From an uncultured beta proteobacterium (GTDB lineage Bacteria > Pseudomonadota > Gammaproteobacteria > Burkholderiales > Burkholderiaceae_C): a stretch of 64,000 nucleotides of DNA. The stretch covers positions 101,478-165,477 of the forward strand of contig CAIMZI010000091.1 of NCBI GenBank assembly GCA_903845935.1. The letters run 5' to 3'. The position numbers and the translations under genes are program-made. The notes beneath the pieces are model-generated. The model was not told the DNA's origin, searched no databases, and was given only the letters and a program-made list of their open reading frames with translations. This document shows, in pieces, positions 19,060 to 27,947 of this stretch (the stretch's first letter is position 1; every line of letters starts with the position of its first letter).

Positions 19060-19073
19060 TTGATGCGAATCAA
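19060..19073. promoter_or_regulatory. FNR/Anr-type box upstream of the ccm operon
   Basis: TTGATGCGAATCAA is a perfect TTGAT-N4-ATCAA palindrome, the FNR/Anr consensus. It lies in the 162-bp gap between glcF and ccmA, both on the minus strand, so ccm is the only sensible target. A GATAAT hexamer at 19006-19001 could be the -10 element, putting the box near -72. Confidence 0.75.
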
Positions 19074-19115
19074 GGAATGCACGATTCTGCACGCCCACTA
19101 TTACGGTTTTCTTAT

Positions 19116-20354
19116 TCAGACTTGCAAGGCCGCGTCCAGAACTTCCACCCAATGCCGCACCGCAGCATTGGTGCCGCTTTGCAAGTGGGTGATGCAGCCG
19201 ATATTGGCGCTGATGATGACCTCATTGGCGGCGGGTTGCAGATTGCCCAGCTTGCGGTCGCGCAGCTGGTAGGACAGCTCCGGATTCAGCACCGAATAGG
19301 TACCGGCGGAGCCGCAACACAGGTGCGACTCGTTGGCGGCCAGGCGCACAGCAAAGCCCAGGTCGGCCAGATGCTGTTCGACACCGCCGCGCAGTTTTTG
19401 ACCATGTTGCAGCGTGCAGGGCGGGTGAAACACCAAGCCGGGCTTGGGCCTGTCGCTTAGTTTGGCGCGCAGCGCAGGCACCAGTTCGGGCAGCAGCTCG
19501 CTCAAGTCGCGGGTCAACTCGCTCACCCTGGCCGCCTTGGCGGCGTAGGCTGGGTCATGCCGCAGGATGTGACCGTATTCCTTGACAGTGACTCCACAGC
19601 CAGAGGCATTCATTACCAGGGCTTCGACCCCACTGCTGTTACCCGGTTCAATCAAGGGCCACCAGGCATCGATATTGGCGCGCATCTGCGCCATGCCGCC
19701 ATCCTGGTCGTTTAGATGGAATTTGACGGCGCCGCAGCAGCCTGACTTGGGCACCACCAGGCTCTGAATACCTGCAGCGTCCAGCACGCGAGCGGTAGCG
19801 GCATCGATATTCGGGCTCATGCTGGGCTGGGCACAACCGGCCAGCATCAGCACCTTGTGCGGGTGGCTTTGCGTCGGCCAGGCACCGGCATCCTGTTTGG
19901 CGGGCACCTTGTTTTGCAGGCCTGCGGGCAGCAGCGGGCGCAGCATCTGACCGATCTTCATGGCCGGGGCAAACAGCGGCGAAGGCAGGCCTTCCTTGAG
20001 CGCCCAGCGAACTGCTTTTTCAGCCAGCGGGCGTTCCACCTTGGCGTCCACCAGCTTGCGACCAATGTCCACCAGATGGCCGTAATCGACGCCGCTAGGG
20101 CAGGTGCTTTCGCAGTTTCGGCAAGTGAGGCATCGATCCAGGTGCAGCTGCGTGGCGCGTGTGGGTTTCTCGCCTTCCAGCACCTGCTTCATCAAATAGA
20201 TGCGCCCGCGCGGACCGTCCAGTTCATCGCCCAGCAGTTGGTAGGTGGGGCAGGTGGCGGTGCAAAAGCCGCAATGCACGCACTTGCGCAGAATGGCTTC
20301 GGCTGCCAGTCCGTCGGGCGTGCCTTGGTACTCGGGTGCGAGAGTGGTTTGCAT
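19116..20354 (-). CDS. glcF: Glycolate oxidase iron-sulfur subunit GlcF
   Basis: Electron-transfer subunit of glycolate dehydrogenase, 412 residues. Two 4Fe-4S motifs lie near the N-terminus: CVHCGFCTATCP and CLTCRNCESTCP. Two CCG-type domains follow (MLAGCAQPSM...SGCCG and HPPCTLQHGQ...CCGSAGTYSV). The frame extends to 20711, but ATG 20354 overlaps the glcE stop (TGATG), the usual coupled arrangement. Glycolate is oxidised to glyoxylate by the GlcDEF complex. Confidence 0.94.
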   Translation of the reverse strand: MQTTLAPEYQGTPDGLAAEAILRKCVHCGFCTATCPTYQLLGDELDGPRGRIYLMKQVLEGEKPTRATQLHLDRCLTCRNCESTCPSGVDYGHLVDIGRKLVDAKVERPLAEKAVRWALKEGLPSPLFAPAMKIGQMLRPLLPAGLQNKVPAKQDAGAWPTQSHPHKVLMLAGCAQPSMSPNIDAATARVLDAAGIQSLVVPKSGCCGAVKFHLNDQDGGMAQMRANIDAWWPLIEPGNSSGVEALVMNASGCGVTVKEYGHILRHDPAYAAKAARVSELTRDLSELLPELVPALRAKLSDRPKPGLVFHPPCTLQHGQKLRGGVEQHLADLGFAVRLAANESHLCCGSAGTYSVLNPELSYQLRDRKLGNLQPAANEVIISANIGCITHLQSGTNAAVRHWVEVLDAALQV

Positions 20355-21517
20355 CAGGAAACGAGTCCGGGGTTGAAGATGCCCTGTGGGTCGAAGCTGG
20401 CCTTGAGGCGTTGGCTGATGGCGTTCAGGCTGGGGCTTTCGCTGCGCAGGGCTTGGGTCGCGTTGGCCTGGGCAGTGGTGAACGCCGGGTTTACAAACAG
20501 GGTCGCGGTGCCGCCCGCTTCGCGTGCCAGGTTTTGCAAATCGACTCCCGCCGCCAGAGGGGCCCATACCCAGCGCAGTCCGCCATGCCACTCGATCAGC
20601 GGATGGGATGGCAGGCGCAGCACAGCTGCAGTTTGCGGGACGCTCAAGCGCCACAGCACCGTGCCTTGCGGCGCTTGGGTGGTAAAGAAAGGCAGTTGCT
20701 GGTTGCGGCACAGTTCCCAGTCTGGGGCGGACTGGGCGTTTTCCATGCGCTGGCCGGCCACCTCAGCCAGCATCTTCTGGCAGGCCGCTTCCACCGCAGC
20801 CACGGCTCCACGCAGGCGCACATACAGCGTGGGTTGGCCTGAAATTCCGGGGGCCGAATCACCCATCACCCAACAGCTGGCGTTGAGCGGCAAGGGCTCG
20901 CCACCCCAGCGATGCAGATGTTCCAGCGCAGCCTCCTGCTCCAGCGCAAAGCACAGGGTGGCCTCAGACGGAGCCACCGGCAGCACCTTGAGCGATACCT
21001 CGGTCAGCAAGCCCAGCGTGCCGCGTGCGCCCACCATCAGGCGCGAGACGTCATAGCCCGCCACGTTTTTCATGACCTGGCCGCCAAAGGTCAGATGCTG
21101 ACCCAGGCCGTTGATGAGTTTGGCGCCCAGCACATAGTCGCGCACACCGCCGACGCTGGCACGCGATGGCCCGGCCAGACCGGAGGCAACCATGCCGCCC
21201 ACGGTGGCGGCAGCTGCGCCCAGCGTGGACCAAGCGAAATGCGGGGGCTCAAACGCCAGGCACTGGCCTTGTTCGGCCAGCAGGGCTTCCAGTTCTGACA
21301 GCGGGGTGCCAGCGCCCACGGTGACCACCAACTCGGTCGGCTCGTAGCTGATGACGCCATTCAGTGCGCGGGTGTCCAGCAACTCGCCCTGCGAGACGCC
21401 TAAAAAATCCTTGCTGCCGCCACCGCGCAGGCGCAGCGGCCTAGCGTCGGCGCGAGCCGCAGCGATGCGGTCGGTGATGCTGCGTAAAGCGTATTCCATG
21501 TTTGCCATGGCGCACAT
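20354..21517 (-). CDS. glcE: Glycolate oxidase FAD-binding subunit GlcE
   Basis: FAD-binding subunit of glycolate dehydrogenase, 387 residues. It has a PCMH-type FAD domain with LRGGGSKDFLG, GTPLSELEALLAEQGQ, TVGGMVASGLAGPSRASVG and GQVMKNVAGYDVSRLMVGA, all standard GlcE text. Starts at 21517, 21508 and 21499 are possible. The catalytic FAD subunit gene glcD is not next to it; upstream lies a regucalcin-like lactonase gene instead. GlcD must be encoded elsewhere for a working complex. Confidence 0.93.
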   Translation of the reverse strand: MCAMANMEYALRSITDRIAAARADARPLRLRGGGSKDFLGVSQGELLDTRALNGVISYEPTELVVTVGAGTPLSELEALLAEQGQCLAFEPPHFAWSTLGAAAATVGGMVASGLAGPSRASVGGVRDYVLGAKLINGLGQHLTFGGQVMKNVAGYDVSRLMVGARGTLGLLTEVSLKVLPVAPSEATLCFALEQEAALEHLHRWGGEPLPLNASCWVMGDSAPGISGQPTLYVRLRGAVAAVEAACQKMLAEVAGQRMENAQSAPDWELCRNQQLPFFTTQAPQGTVLWRLSVPQTAAVLRLPSHPLIEWHGGLRWVWAPLAAGVDLQNLAREAGGTATLFVNPAFTTAQANATQALRSESPSLNAISQRLKASFDPQGIFNPGLVS

Positions 21518-21575
21518 GGTACGGGCTGCTTACGGTTCAGCGCGTGAATTATTTGAACGGGGCGGCGTTAAAAAA

Positions 21576-22499
21576 TTAGTCCGCAAAGAAGTTCACCGGC
21601 AGCCCGGGCCTATCCACGCGGGTGAAGAACACCGCGCCGGAGTCGGGAAACTGCGCCAGCTCAGGCGCACTGCGGCCGTGGCGTGCCGTCGTGAGGTACA
21701 GGGTTTGGAGGTCCTCGCCGCCTAAGCAGGGCATAGTCGGACACTGGGCCGGGGTTTCCAGTTCCTGCAACAAGCGGCCATTCGGGGCAAAGCAGCAGAC
21801 GCGTCTACCCTCGAACATGGAAACCCAGTAGTTGCCCAGCACATCCACGGCAGCGCCATCCGGGCGACCCCGGTAGCTGCGGTCTTCCCAGGTCCAGCCA
21901 GCAGGTTTGGGTGGAAATTGCAAATGTTCGCGATGCCCTGTCAGCGTGTTTGCGGCCAGGTCAAAGTCCCAGGCATGCAGCACATGCTGGGGCGTGTCGG
22001 CCCAATACAGGGTGTCGCCCTGCGGGCTCCAGGCCAGGCCGTTGGCGGTGAGTGCATCCCCAGCCTGGCGCTGCACCAAAGGCGTGCCGTTGCGGCAGTC
22101 TATGGAGAACAGTTCGGCGGCGCGACTGGCCTTGGGCTCGTCTATGGTGCCGACCCAGAAGCGCCCAAGGGCGTCGCACTTGCCGTCATTGGCGCGCACC
22201 GACGCGGTGTCATAAGGCAGGGTAGTGATCCGCTCCAGTGCAGCACCCCAAACGCGGGCGCGAAACACGCCGTCGCGCAGGGCGATTACCAGTCCACCAG
22301 ACGCCGCCGGGGCAATGCAGCCCGGCTCGCTGGGCATGTCCCAGGCCTCGACCACGCCATCGGAAACAAGAGCTCGCAAGAGCTTTTTTCCGGGAATGTC
22401 GACCCAGTACAGCCTTTGCTCCTGCGGGTGCCAGAAAGGGGATTCCCCCAGCTCGTAATGGTCAAATCCCAGCTTGTGCCATTGCGTCGTGCTGCTCAT
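21576..22499 (-). CDS. SMP-30/gluconolactonase/regucalcin family protein
   Basis: A 307-residue six-bladed beta-propeller of the SMP-30 family, typically a metal-dependent sugar lactonase. The N-terminal metal ligand segment ELGESPFWHPQEQRLYWVDI is classical. Further ligands are the Asn of RANDGKCDALGRFWVGT and the Asp of SYRGRPDGAAVDVLGNYW. It overlaps the aldose 1-epimerase gene by 4 bp and is therefore cotranscribed with it, which suggests a role in sugar-acid or aldonolactone metabolism. Confidence 0.9.
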   Translation of the reverse strand: MSSTTQWHKLGFDHYELGESPFWHPQEQRLYWVDIPGKKLLRALVSDGVVEAWDMPSEPGCIAPAASGGLVIALRDGVFRARVWGAALERITTLPYDTASVRANDGKCDALGRFWVGTIDEPKASRAAELFSIDCRNGTPLVQRQAGDALTANGLAWSPQGDTLYWADTPQHVLHAWDFDLAANTLTGHREHLQFPPKPAGWTWEDRSYRGRPDGAAVDVLGNYWVSMFEGRRVCCFAPNGRLLQELETPAQCPTMPCLGGEDLQTLYLTTARHGRSAPELAQFPDSGAVFFTRVDRPGLPVNFFAD

Positions 22500-23374
22500 A
22501 CCAAGGGCTCCAACTGGATGCGCATGGTGGCGGTGAAGGTTTCACCCGGCTGCAGTACGCGCAGGCCCAGGGCTTCGGACGTCACACCGGTCTGTTGCGC
22601 CAGCGCCAGCGGGTTGTTGACATGGCTGACCGGCTCGATGGCGATGCTGTCGCGCCCCGGCGTGGTGAACACCACCAGACAGTTCAGGTCAGAAGTCACG
22701 CTCATGCGCAGCACACCCTCGCTAAGTTGCAGCCTGCCATTCCAGCCGTCAAAGCAGTGGTCCACATCGAGTCGGCTGCAATCGGTATCCAGGCCGGGGT
22801 TGTCCAGGCGCTGGACAGGCAGCTTGTCCGCATCCATCTCCCAGCGGCCCTGTGACTCAAACTGAATACGGGTGTTCGCACTCTTGGCAAAGTAAGGATG
22901 CCAGCCCAGACCGACCGGCGCGGCAATATCGGCACGATTGGTGATGGACAGCTGCAATTCCAACGCATCGCCAGTGAGCGCGAAGGACTGACTGCTGTCA
23001 AAGGCAAAAGGCCAGGAAGCGTCGGCGGCATGGCAATAGCTCAGTACCGCCCGTGAAGCACTGGATTCTTCCACCAACCAGGCGCGCTCCCAGCCCACGC
23101 CATGGATCGTGTGAGGTTCAGGCTCAAAATTTTGTGGCAACGCATATTCCTTCCCGGCCCAGTGCAGCTTGCGCCAGCCGATGCGGTTGGAATAGGGAAT
23201 GAGCGGATAGCTGGCGGACACGCGCACATCCTGCAGTTGCGCCGCCGGTGTGGAGCGCAACACCTGATGCTCGCCCCACCACAGACCGGCGATGCAGCCG
23301 CCCAGGTCGGGACGCAGTTCGCAACGCAGGGCGCCGCTCAAGAGAGAAATGGGGGAGGTCATAGGCGTGGGCAC
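22496..23374 (-). CDS. Aldose 1-epimerase (mutarotase) family protein
   Basis: A 292-residue galactose-mutarotase-like protein. It shows the substrate-binding segment SYPLIPYSNRIG, the histidines in HTIHGVGW and GLGWHPYF, and a C-terminal catalytic Glu region IAIEPVSHVNNP. Its stop overlaps the downstream lactonase start by 4 bp. The pair would interconvert anomers and open lactones of the same sugar; which sugar is not evident. Confidence 0.88.
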   Translation of the reverse strand: MPTPMTSPISLLSGALRCELRPDLGGCIAGLWWGEHQVLRSTPAAQLQDVRVSASYPLIPYSNRIGWRKLHWAGKEYALPQNFEPEPHTIHGVGWERAWLVEESSASRAVLSYCHAADASWPFAFDSSQSFALTGDALELQLSITNRADIAAPVGLGWHPYFAKSANTRIQFESQGRWEMDADKLPVQRLDNPGLDTDCSRLDVDHCFDGWNGRLQLSEGVLRMSVTSDLNCLVVFTTPGRDSIAIEPVSHVNNPLALAQQTGVTSEALGLRVLQPGETFTATMRIQLEPLV

Positions 23375-23447
23375 AAAAATGAGGTTTTGCGCAGTGTCTC
23401 GTATGGCCGCGCTGGAGCATTGTGCAACGCCGATCTCCCAAAATAAA

Positions 23448-23488
23448 AGCCCGGCGCAACTTTGGGGTTACCAAAGTCGCGCCGGGCT
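23448..23488 (-). terminator. Intrinsic terminator of glnK-amtB
   Basis: An 18-bp stem with one mismatch (arms 23448-23465 and 23471-23488) and a 5-nt loop. In minus-strand sense it is followed by TTTTATTTT. It lies 39 bp past the amtB stop. Confidence 0.92.
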
Positions 23489-23526
23489 CGGCCGCCAGAC
23501 TGGCTGGCGACTAGGGAGTTTAGAGC

Positions 23527-25059
23527 TTAACGGCCGTAGGCAGACTCGCCGTGAGACGTAATGTCCAGGCCTTCGCGCTCGTCTTCTTCGCTAACACGCA
23601 GACCGATGGTCTTGTCAACGATGAAGTAGGCGATGAAGGAGACCACACCGGACCAGACCACCGTGGTCAGCACAGCCTTGGTCTGGATCCAGACCTGGGC
23701 GCTGATGGAGTAGTCGGCGGCGGTGATGCCGGTAGCTGTCACCCAGTCAGCCACGTAGCCAGGGCCACCCAGGGAAGGCGAGTTGAACACGCCGGTCAGG
23801 ATGGCACCCAAGATGCCGCAGACACCGTGCACGCCGAACACATCGAGTGTGTCGTCAGCGCCCAGCAGCTTCTTCAGACCGGTCACGCCCCACAGGCCGG
23901 CAAAACCGGACAGCAGACCAATGATCAGCGCGCCGCCGATGCCGACGTTGCCGCAAGCGGGGGTAATGGCAACCAGACCAGCCACGGCGCCGGAGGCAGC
24001 ACCCAGCATGGAGGCCTTGCCCTTGTGCATGGCTTCACCGATGGACCAGGTCAGCACAGCAGCGGCAGTGGCGCCGAAGGTGTTGATGAAGGACAGAGCA
24101 GCGAAACCGTTGGCTTCCAGAGCGGAGCCAGCGTTGAAACCGAACCAGCCCACCCACAGCAGCGCAGCGCCCACCATGGTCAGTGTCAGGCTATGAGGAG
24201 CCATGGATTCTTTGCCGTAACCGACGCGTTTGCCGATGAAGTAAGCACCTACCAGACCGGCGACAGCCGCGTTGATGTGCACCACGGTACCGCCGGCGAA
24301 GTCCAGCGCACCCCATTGCCACATCATGCCAGCGGTGGCGTTGACCTTGTCAACCACGTCTTTGCTGACGTAAGCGTCAGGGCCGGCCCAGAACCAGACC
24401 ATGTGTGCGATTGGCAGGTAGCTGAAGGTGAACCACAGAACCATGAAGGCCAGCACGGCGGAGAACTTGACACGCTCGGCGAACGAACCAACGATCAGCG
24501 TGCAGGTAATGGCCGCAAAGGTAGCCTGGAACGCGGCATAGACAATTTCAGGGATATATACACCCTTGCTGAAGGTGGCGGCGTTGGCAAAGGTGCCAGC
24601 GGCGTTGTCCCAAATACCCTTCATGAACAGGCGATCCAGACCACCAATGTACTGGTTGCCTTCGGTGAATGCCAGGCTGTAACCGTAGATAAACCACAGC
24701 ACGACGATCAGCGAGAACGTCACCATCACCTGCATCAGGATGGACAGCATGTTCTTGCTGCGCACCAGGCCGCCGTAGAACAGCGCCAGGCCGGGAACCG
24801 CCATCATGATCACCAGCAGCGTGGAGACCATCATCCAGGAGGTGTCGCCCTTGTTGGGCACTGGTGCGGCGGGGGCCGATGCATCGGCAGCCGGTGCAGC
24901 AGCGACTGCTGCAGCGGGAGCTGCGGAAGCAGCAGCAGCGGGCGCTTCGGCCTTGGCTTCGGTGGCAGCAGCAGCCGGGGCGGCGGTTTGGGCCGGCGCA
25001 AAGGTAGCTGCGGTCAGCAGACCGAGCCCCAAGGCCAGAGAAACAAGCAGTTTTTTCAT
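23527..25059 (-). CDS. amtB: Ammonium transporter AmtB
   Basis: Polytopic ammonium channel of 510 residues. A signal peptide (1-24) is followed by an unusual Ala/Pro-rich segment (about 25-70), and then the Amt core with 11 helices (MMVSTLLVIMMAVPGLALFY). Both pore histidines are in place: FAGGTVVHINAAVAG and FGVHGVCGILGAIL. It lies 33 bp downstream of glnK under a sigma-54 promoter and ends at a strong terminator. The low-complexity extension is common in betaproteobacterial Amt proteins. Confidence 0.97.
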   Translation of the reverse strand: MKKLLVSLALGLGLLTAATFAPAQTAAPAAAATEAKAEAPAAAASAAPAAAVAAAPAADASAPAAPVPNKGDTSWMMVSTLLVIMMAVPGLALFYGGLVRSKNMLSILMQVMVTFSLIVVLWFIYGYSLAFTEGNQYIGGLDRLFMKGIWDNAAGTFANAATFSKGVYIPEIVYAAFQATFAAITCTLIVGSFAERVKFSAVLAFMVLWFTFSYLPIAHMVWFWAGPDAYVSKDVVDKVNATAGMMWQWGALDFAGGTVVHINAAVAGLVGAYFIGKRVGYGKESMAPHSLTLTMVGAALLWVGWFGFNAGSALEANGFAALSFINTFGATAAAVLTWSIGEAMHKGKASMLGAASGAVAGLVAITPACGNVGIGGALIIGLLSGFAGLWGVTGLKKLLGADDTLDVFGVHGVCGILGAILTGVFNSPSLGGPGYVADWVTATGITAADYSISAQVWIQTKAVLTTVVWSGVVSFIAYFIVDKTIGLRVSEEDEREGLDITSHGESAYGR

Positions 25060-25092
25060 GATTCCGTTCCTTTATGTTTTATTTGTGGCGCC

Positions 25093-25440
<348 letters not shown>

Positions 25441-25516
25441 TCAGCTAGATAACAGGGGTTGCAGACACCGGCCTGGAATCGCCGGCTTCTCCAAAAATCA
25501 GGAGATAAGCCTGTTA

Positions 25517-25532
25517 AGCAGGGTCCGTGCCA
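25517..25532 (-). promoter_or_regulatory. Sigma-54 promoter of glnK-amtB
   Basis: On the minus strand the sequence reads TGGCACGGACCCTGCT, matching TGGCAC-N5-TTGCW at all positions but one. The predicted transcript start is near 25505, about 75 nt ahead of the glnK start codon. Confidence 0.85.
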
Positions 25533-25612
25533 AGATGTTGCGACCTGACAAATCCGCTCCTTGTGCACCAAAACACGATTCATACGTTACTTAGTTGTAC
25601 GAGACTTTTGTC

Positions 25613-25629
25613 AGCACTTTGTTGGTGCA
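25613..25629. promoter_or_regulatory. NtrC-type enhancer site for glnK-amtB
   Basis: AGCACTTTGTTGGTGCA matches the NtrC dyad (TGCACC-N5-GGTGCA class) in both half sites with small deviations. It lies about 115 bp upstream of the predicted glnK start. A second half-site, TGCACCAAAA, occurs at 25564-25573. Confidence 0.7.
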
Positions 25630-25680
25630 ATAACAAGATGCGCACGCAAAAAAATGCGCACCGTTTTGGGATTTCTTTCA

Positions 25681-27213
25681 ATGAGCCTATCTTTGGTGCA
25701 GAGTCGCGCTCTGCTTGGTCTGGAAGCTGCCAAGGTCACGGTGGAAGTGCATCTTGCCAATGGTCTGCCGAGCTTTACCTTGGTCGGGCTGGCAGATGTG
25801 GAGGTGAAAGAGGCACGAGAACGCGTGCGCTGCGCCATCCAAAATTCCGGCCTCGAGTTCCCCTCCAACAAACGCATCACCGTCAATTTGGCCCCGGCCG
25901 ATCTGCCCAAGGATTCCGGGCGGCTGGATTTGGCCATCGCCTTGGGCATTCTGGCGGCCAGCGGGCAAATGGATGCACAGCGCCTAGAGGGTTATGAATT
26001 TGCCGGCGAGCTGTCCCTTTCAGGGGAATTGCGTCCGGTGCGCGGCGCGCTGGCCATGGCGCTGACTACCCTGGATGCGGCAGCGCCTGTCCGGCTGGTG
26101 CTGCCGCCGGGCAGCGCCGATGAGGCTTCTTTGGTCGCTGGGGCCCACATTTACTGTGCCCGGCATCTGCTGGATGTGGTGCGCCAGTTCCTGCCGGCCG
26201 GCGTGGAATTGGCCGATCCGCAACACGCGGAGAATGGATGGTGTCGCATGGAACCGAGCGCTCCCACCACGCGCGCAATGCTGCCGGATATGGCCGACGT
26301 CAAGGGCCAGGCGGGTGCCAAGCGTGCACTGGAGATTGCGGCGGCAGGTGGACACAGTCTGTTGCTGGTCGGCCCACCCGGCTCTGGCAAGTCGATGTTG
26401 GCCCAACGCTTTGCCGGGCTGCTCCCCGAAATGAGCAATTCCGAGGCCTTGCAGAGCGCGGCGATTCACTCCCTGAACGGGCACTTTAGCCTGGAGCAAT
26501 GGGGTCAGCGTCCCACCTGTGCACCCCATCACTCGGCCAGTGCGGTGGCCTTGGTGGGTGGGGGGTCGCCACCCCGGCCCGGAGAGATCTCACTGGCCCA
26601 CCATGGCGTGCTCTTTCTTGACGAATTTCCCGAGTTCAAACGTTCGGCACTCGAAGCGCTGCGCGAGCCAATGGAGACCGGCCATATCACCATTGCCAGG
26701 GCTGCCAAGCGGGCCGAGTTCCCAGCCCGTTTTCAATTGATCGCTGCCATGAACCCCTGCCCCTGTGGTTACCTGGGCAGCTCCACCCACCATTGTCGCT
26801 GCAGCCCGGATCAGATAGCGCGCTACCAAAGCCGTCTTAGTGGCCCCCTGCTGGATCGGATCGACCTGCACGTGGAGGTGCCGGCACTGCCGTCGCAAGA
26901 GCTCGTTGGCGCACCAGCAGGCGAATCCACTGCCGCCATGCGAGCCCGCTGCGTGGCGGCACGCGAACATGCACAGCTGCGCCAGGGAAAGTCCAACCAG
27001 GCACTGGTGGGCCAGGAGATTGATGTACATGCCAAACTGGACGACGCGACTCAACAGTTTTTGCGTACCGCGGCCGCCCGCCTGGGTTGGTCGGCGCGTG
27101 CCACGCACCGGACCCTGAAAATTGCCCGTACCATTGCCGATCTGGCGGGCAGCGAGTCGATCACTCTGGCACATGCCGCAGAAGCCATGCAATACCGGCA
27201 CGCGGTGCGCTAG
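25681..27213 (+). CDS. YifB/ComM-family Mg-chelatase-like AAA+ ATPase
   Basis: A 510-residue ATPase. The N-terminal ChlI/LonC-like domain (about 1-170, GLPSFTLVGLADVEVKEARE) is followed by an AAA+ core with Walker A GPPGSGKS and Walker B GVLFLDEFPEF, a Cys/His cluster (NPCPCGYLGSSTHHCRCSP) and a C-terminal helical domain. ComM homologues are DNA-branch-migration helicases needed for natural transformation. The frame opens at 25561, but the family N-terminus MSLSLVQSRAL fixes the start at 25681. It is divergent from glnK. Confidence 0.93.
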   Translation: MSLSLVQSRALLGLEAAKVTVEVHLANGLPSFTLVGLADVEVKEARERVRCAIQNSGLEFPSNKRITVNLAPADLPKDSGRLDLAIALGILAASGQMDAQRLEGYEFAGELSLSGELRPVRGALAMALTTLDAAAPVRLVLPPGSADEASLVAGAHIYCARHLLDVVRQFLPAGVELADPQHAENGWCRMEPSAPTTRAMLPDMADVKGQAGAKRALEIAAAGGHSLLLVGPPGSGKSMLAQRFAGLLPEMSNSEALQSAAIHSLNGHFSLEQWGQRPTCAPHHSASAVALVGGGSPPRPGEISLAHHGVLFLDEFPEFKRSALEALREPMETGHITIARAAKRAEFPARFQLIAAMNPCPCGYLGSSTHHCRCSPDQIARYQSRLSGPLLDRIDLHVEVPALPSQELVGAPAGESTAAMRARCVAAREHAQLRQGKSNQALVGQEIDVHAKLDDATQQFLRTAAARLGWSARATHRTLKIARTIADLAGSESITLAHAAEAMQYRHAVR

Positions 27214-27253
27214 GATGCAGCATCCACCGATTGCCGGTGCCGCACCACAGCTT

Positions 27254-27847
27254 ATGAATTTGAAACCCCAAAACCTTGACGCTATTTCGGTTGGCCGCGG
27301 CCTCGCCGGAGCAGAGCTTGCGGCCCAACTGCTGTCGTCGCCGGATGCATTGACCGGACTGAGCATGGAAGAGGCGAGCGTCGTGGTGCGCTACATGGCG
27401 CCGCGTTTCTTCCCTGCCAACACCACCTTTATTCGCGAGGGCGACGCCGGGGGCAGCGGCTTCATGGCCTTGCTGATTGAGGGCGATGTGGTCGTGGAGC
27501 GGGTCACCGTGCGCCGAACAGCGCCCGTGACCATCCGGGTACTGGGTCCAGGCAGCCTGATCGGAGAAATCGGCCTGGTGGATAAGGAGGCACGTTCGGC
27601 CTCCTGCACCGCGGCCACGGATGTCTGGTGCGCCATCCTGACTCGCGAAGGAATAGAGGACATGATTGCTCGCGACCCCAGGGTGGCGGCCCGATTGCTG
27701 TTGGGGGTATCTGCCAATATTGCCGAACGACTGCGCGACACCAACCGCCAACTCAAGCTCTACGCCCGATTGGCTACCGCCATGCGCGAGGAGCTCGGCA
27801 GCGTCAGCACACCCACGGCTGCACAGGCCAGGGGCTTGGAGTCCTAG
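27254..27847 (+). CDS. Cyclic nucleotide-binding domain protein
   Basis: About 197 residues with one cNMP-binding (CAP-like) beta-roll: PANTTFIREGDAGGSGFMALLIEGDVVV, GPGSLIGEIGLVDKEARSASCTA, then a helix. The phosphate-binding cassette reads GEIGLVDKEARSAS, somewhat divergent (Glu and Arg retained). No helix-turn-helix follows the domain, so it is probably not a CRP-type transcription factor. An ATG at 27215, 2 bp after the comM-like stop, is an alternative start. It may be cotranscribed with that ATPase gene. Confidence 0.78.
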   Translation: MNLKPQNLDAISVGRGLAGAELAAQLLSSPDALTGLSMEEASVVVRYMAPRFFPANTTFIREGDAGGSGFMALLIEGDVVVERVTVRRTAPVTIRVLGPGSLIGEIGLVDKEARSASCTAATDVWCAILTREGIEDMIARDPRVAARLLLGVSANIAERLRDTNRQLKLYARLATAMREELGSVSTPTAAQARGLES

Positions 27848-27947
27848 CGCCACGCAATAGTCCCGCGCCCGGCCATGGCCTTCGCATGCTCGCTTTGGCA
27901 CCCCTGCCATTGGCAAGCCATTCCCCTCATTCAATAGCAAAGTTTTC

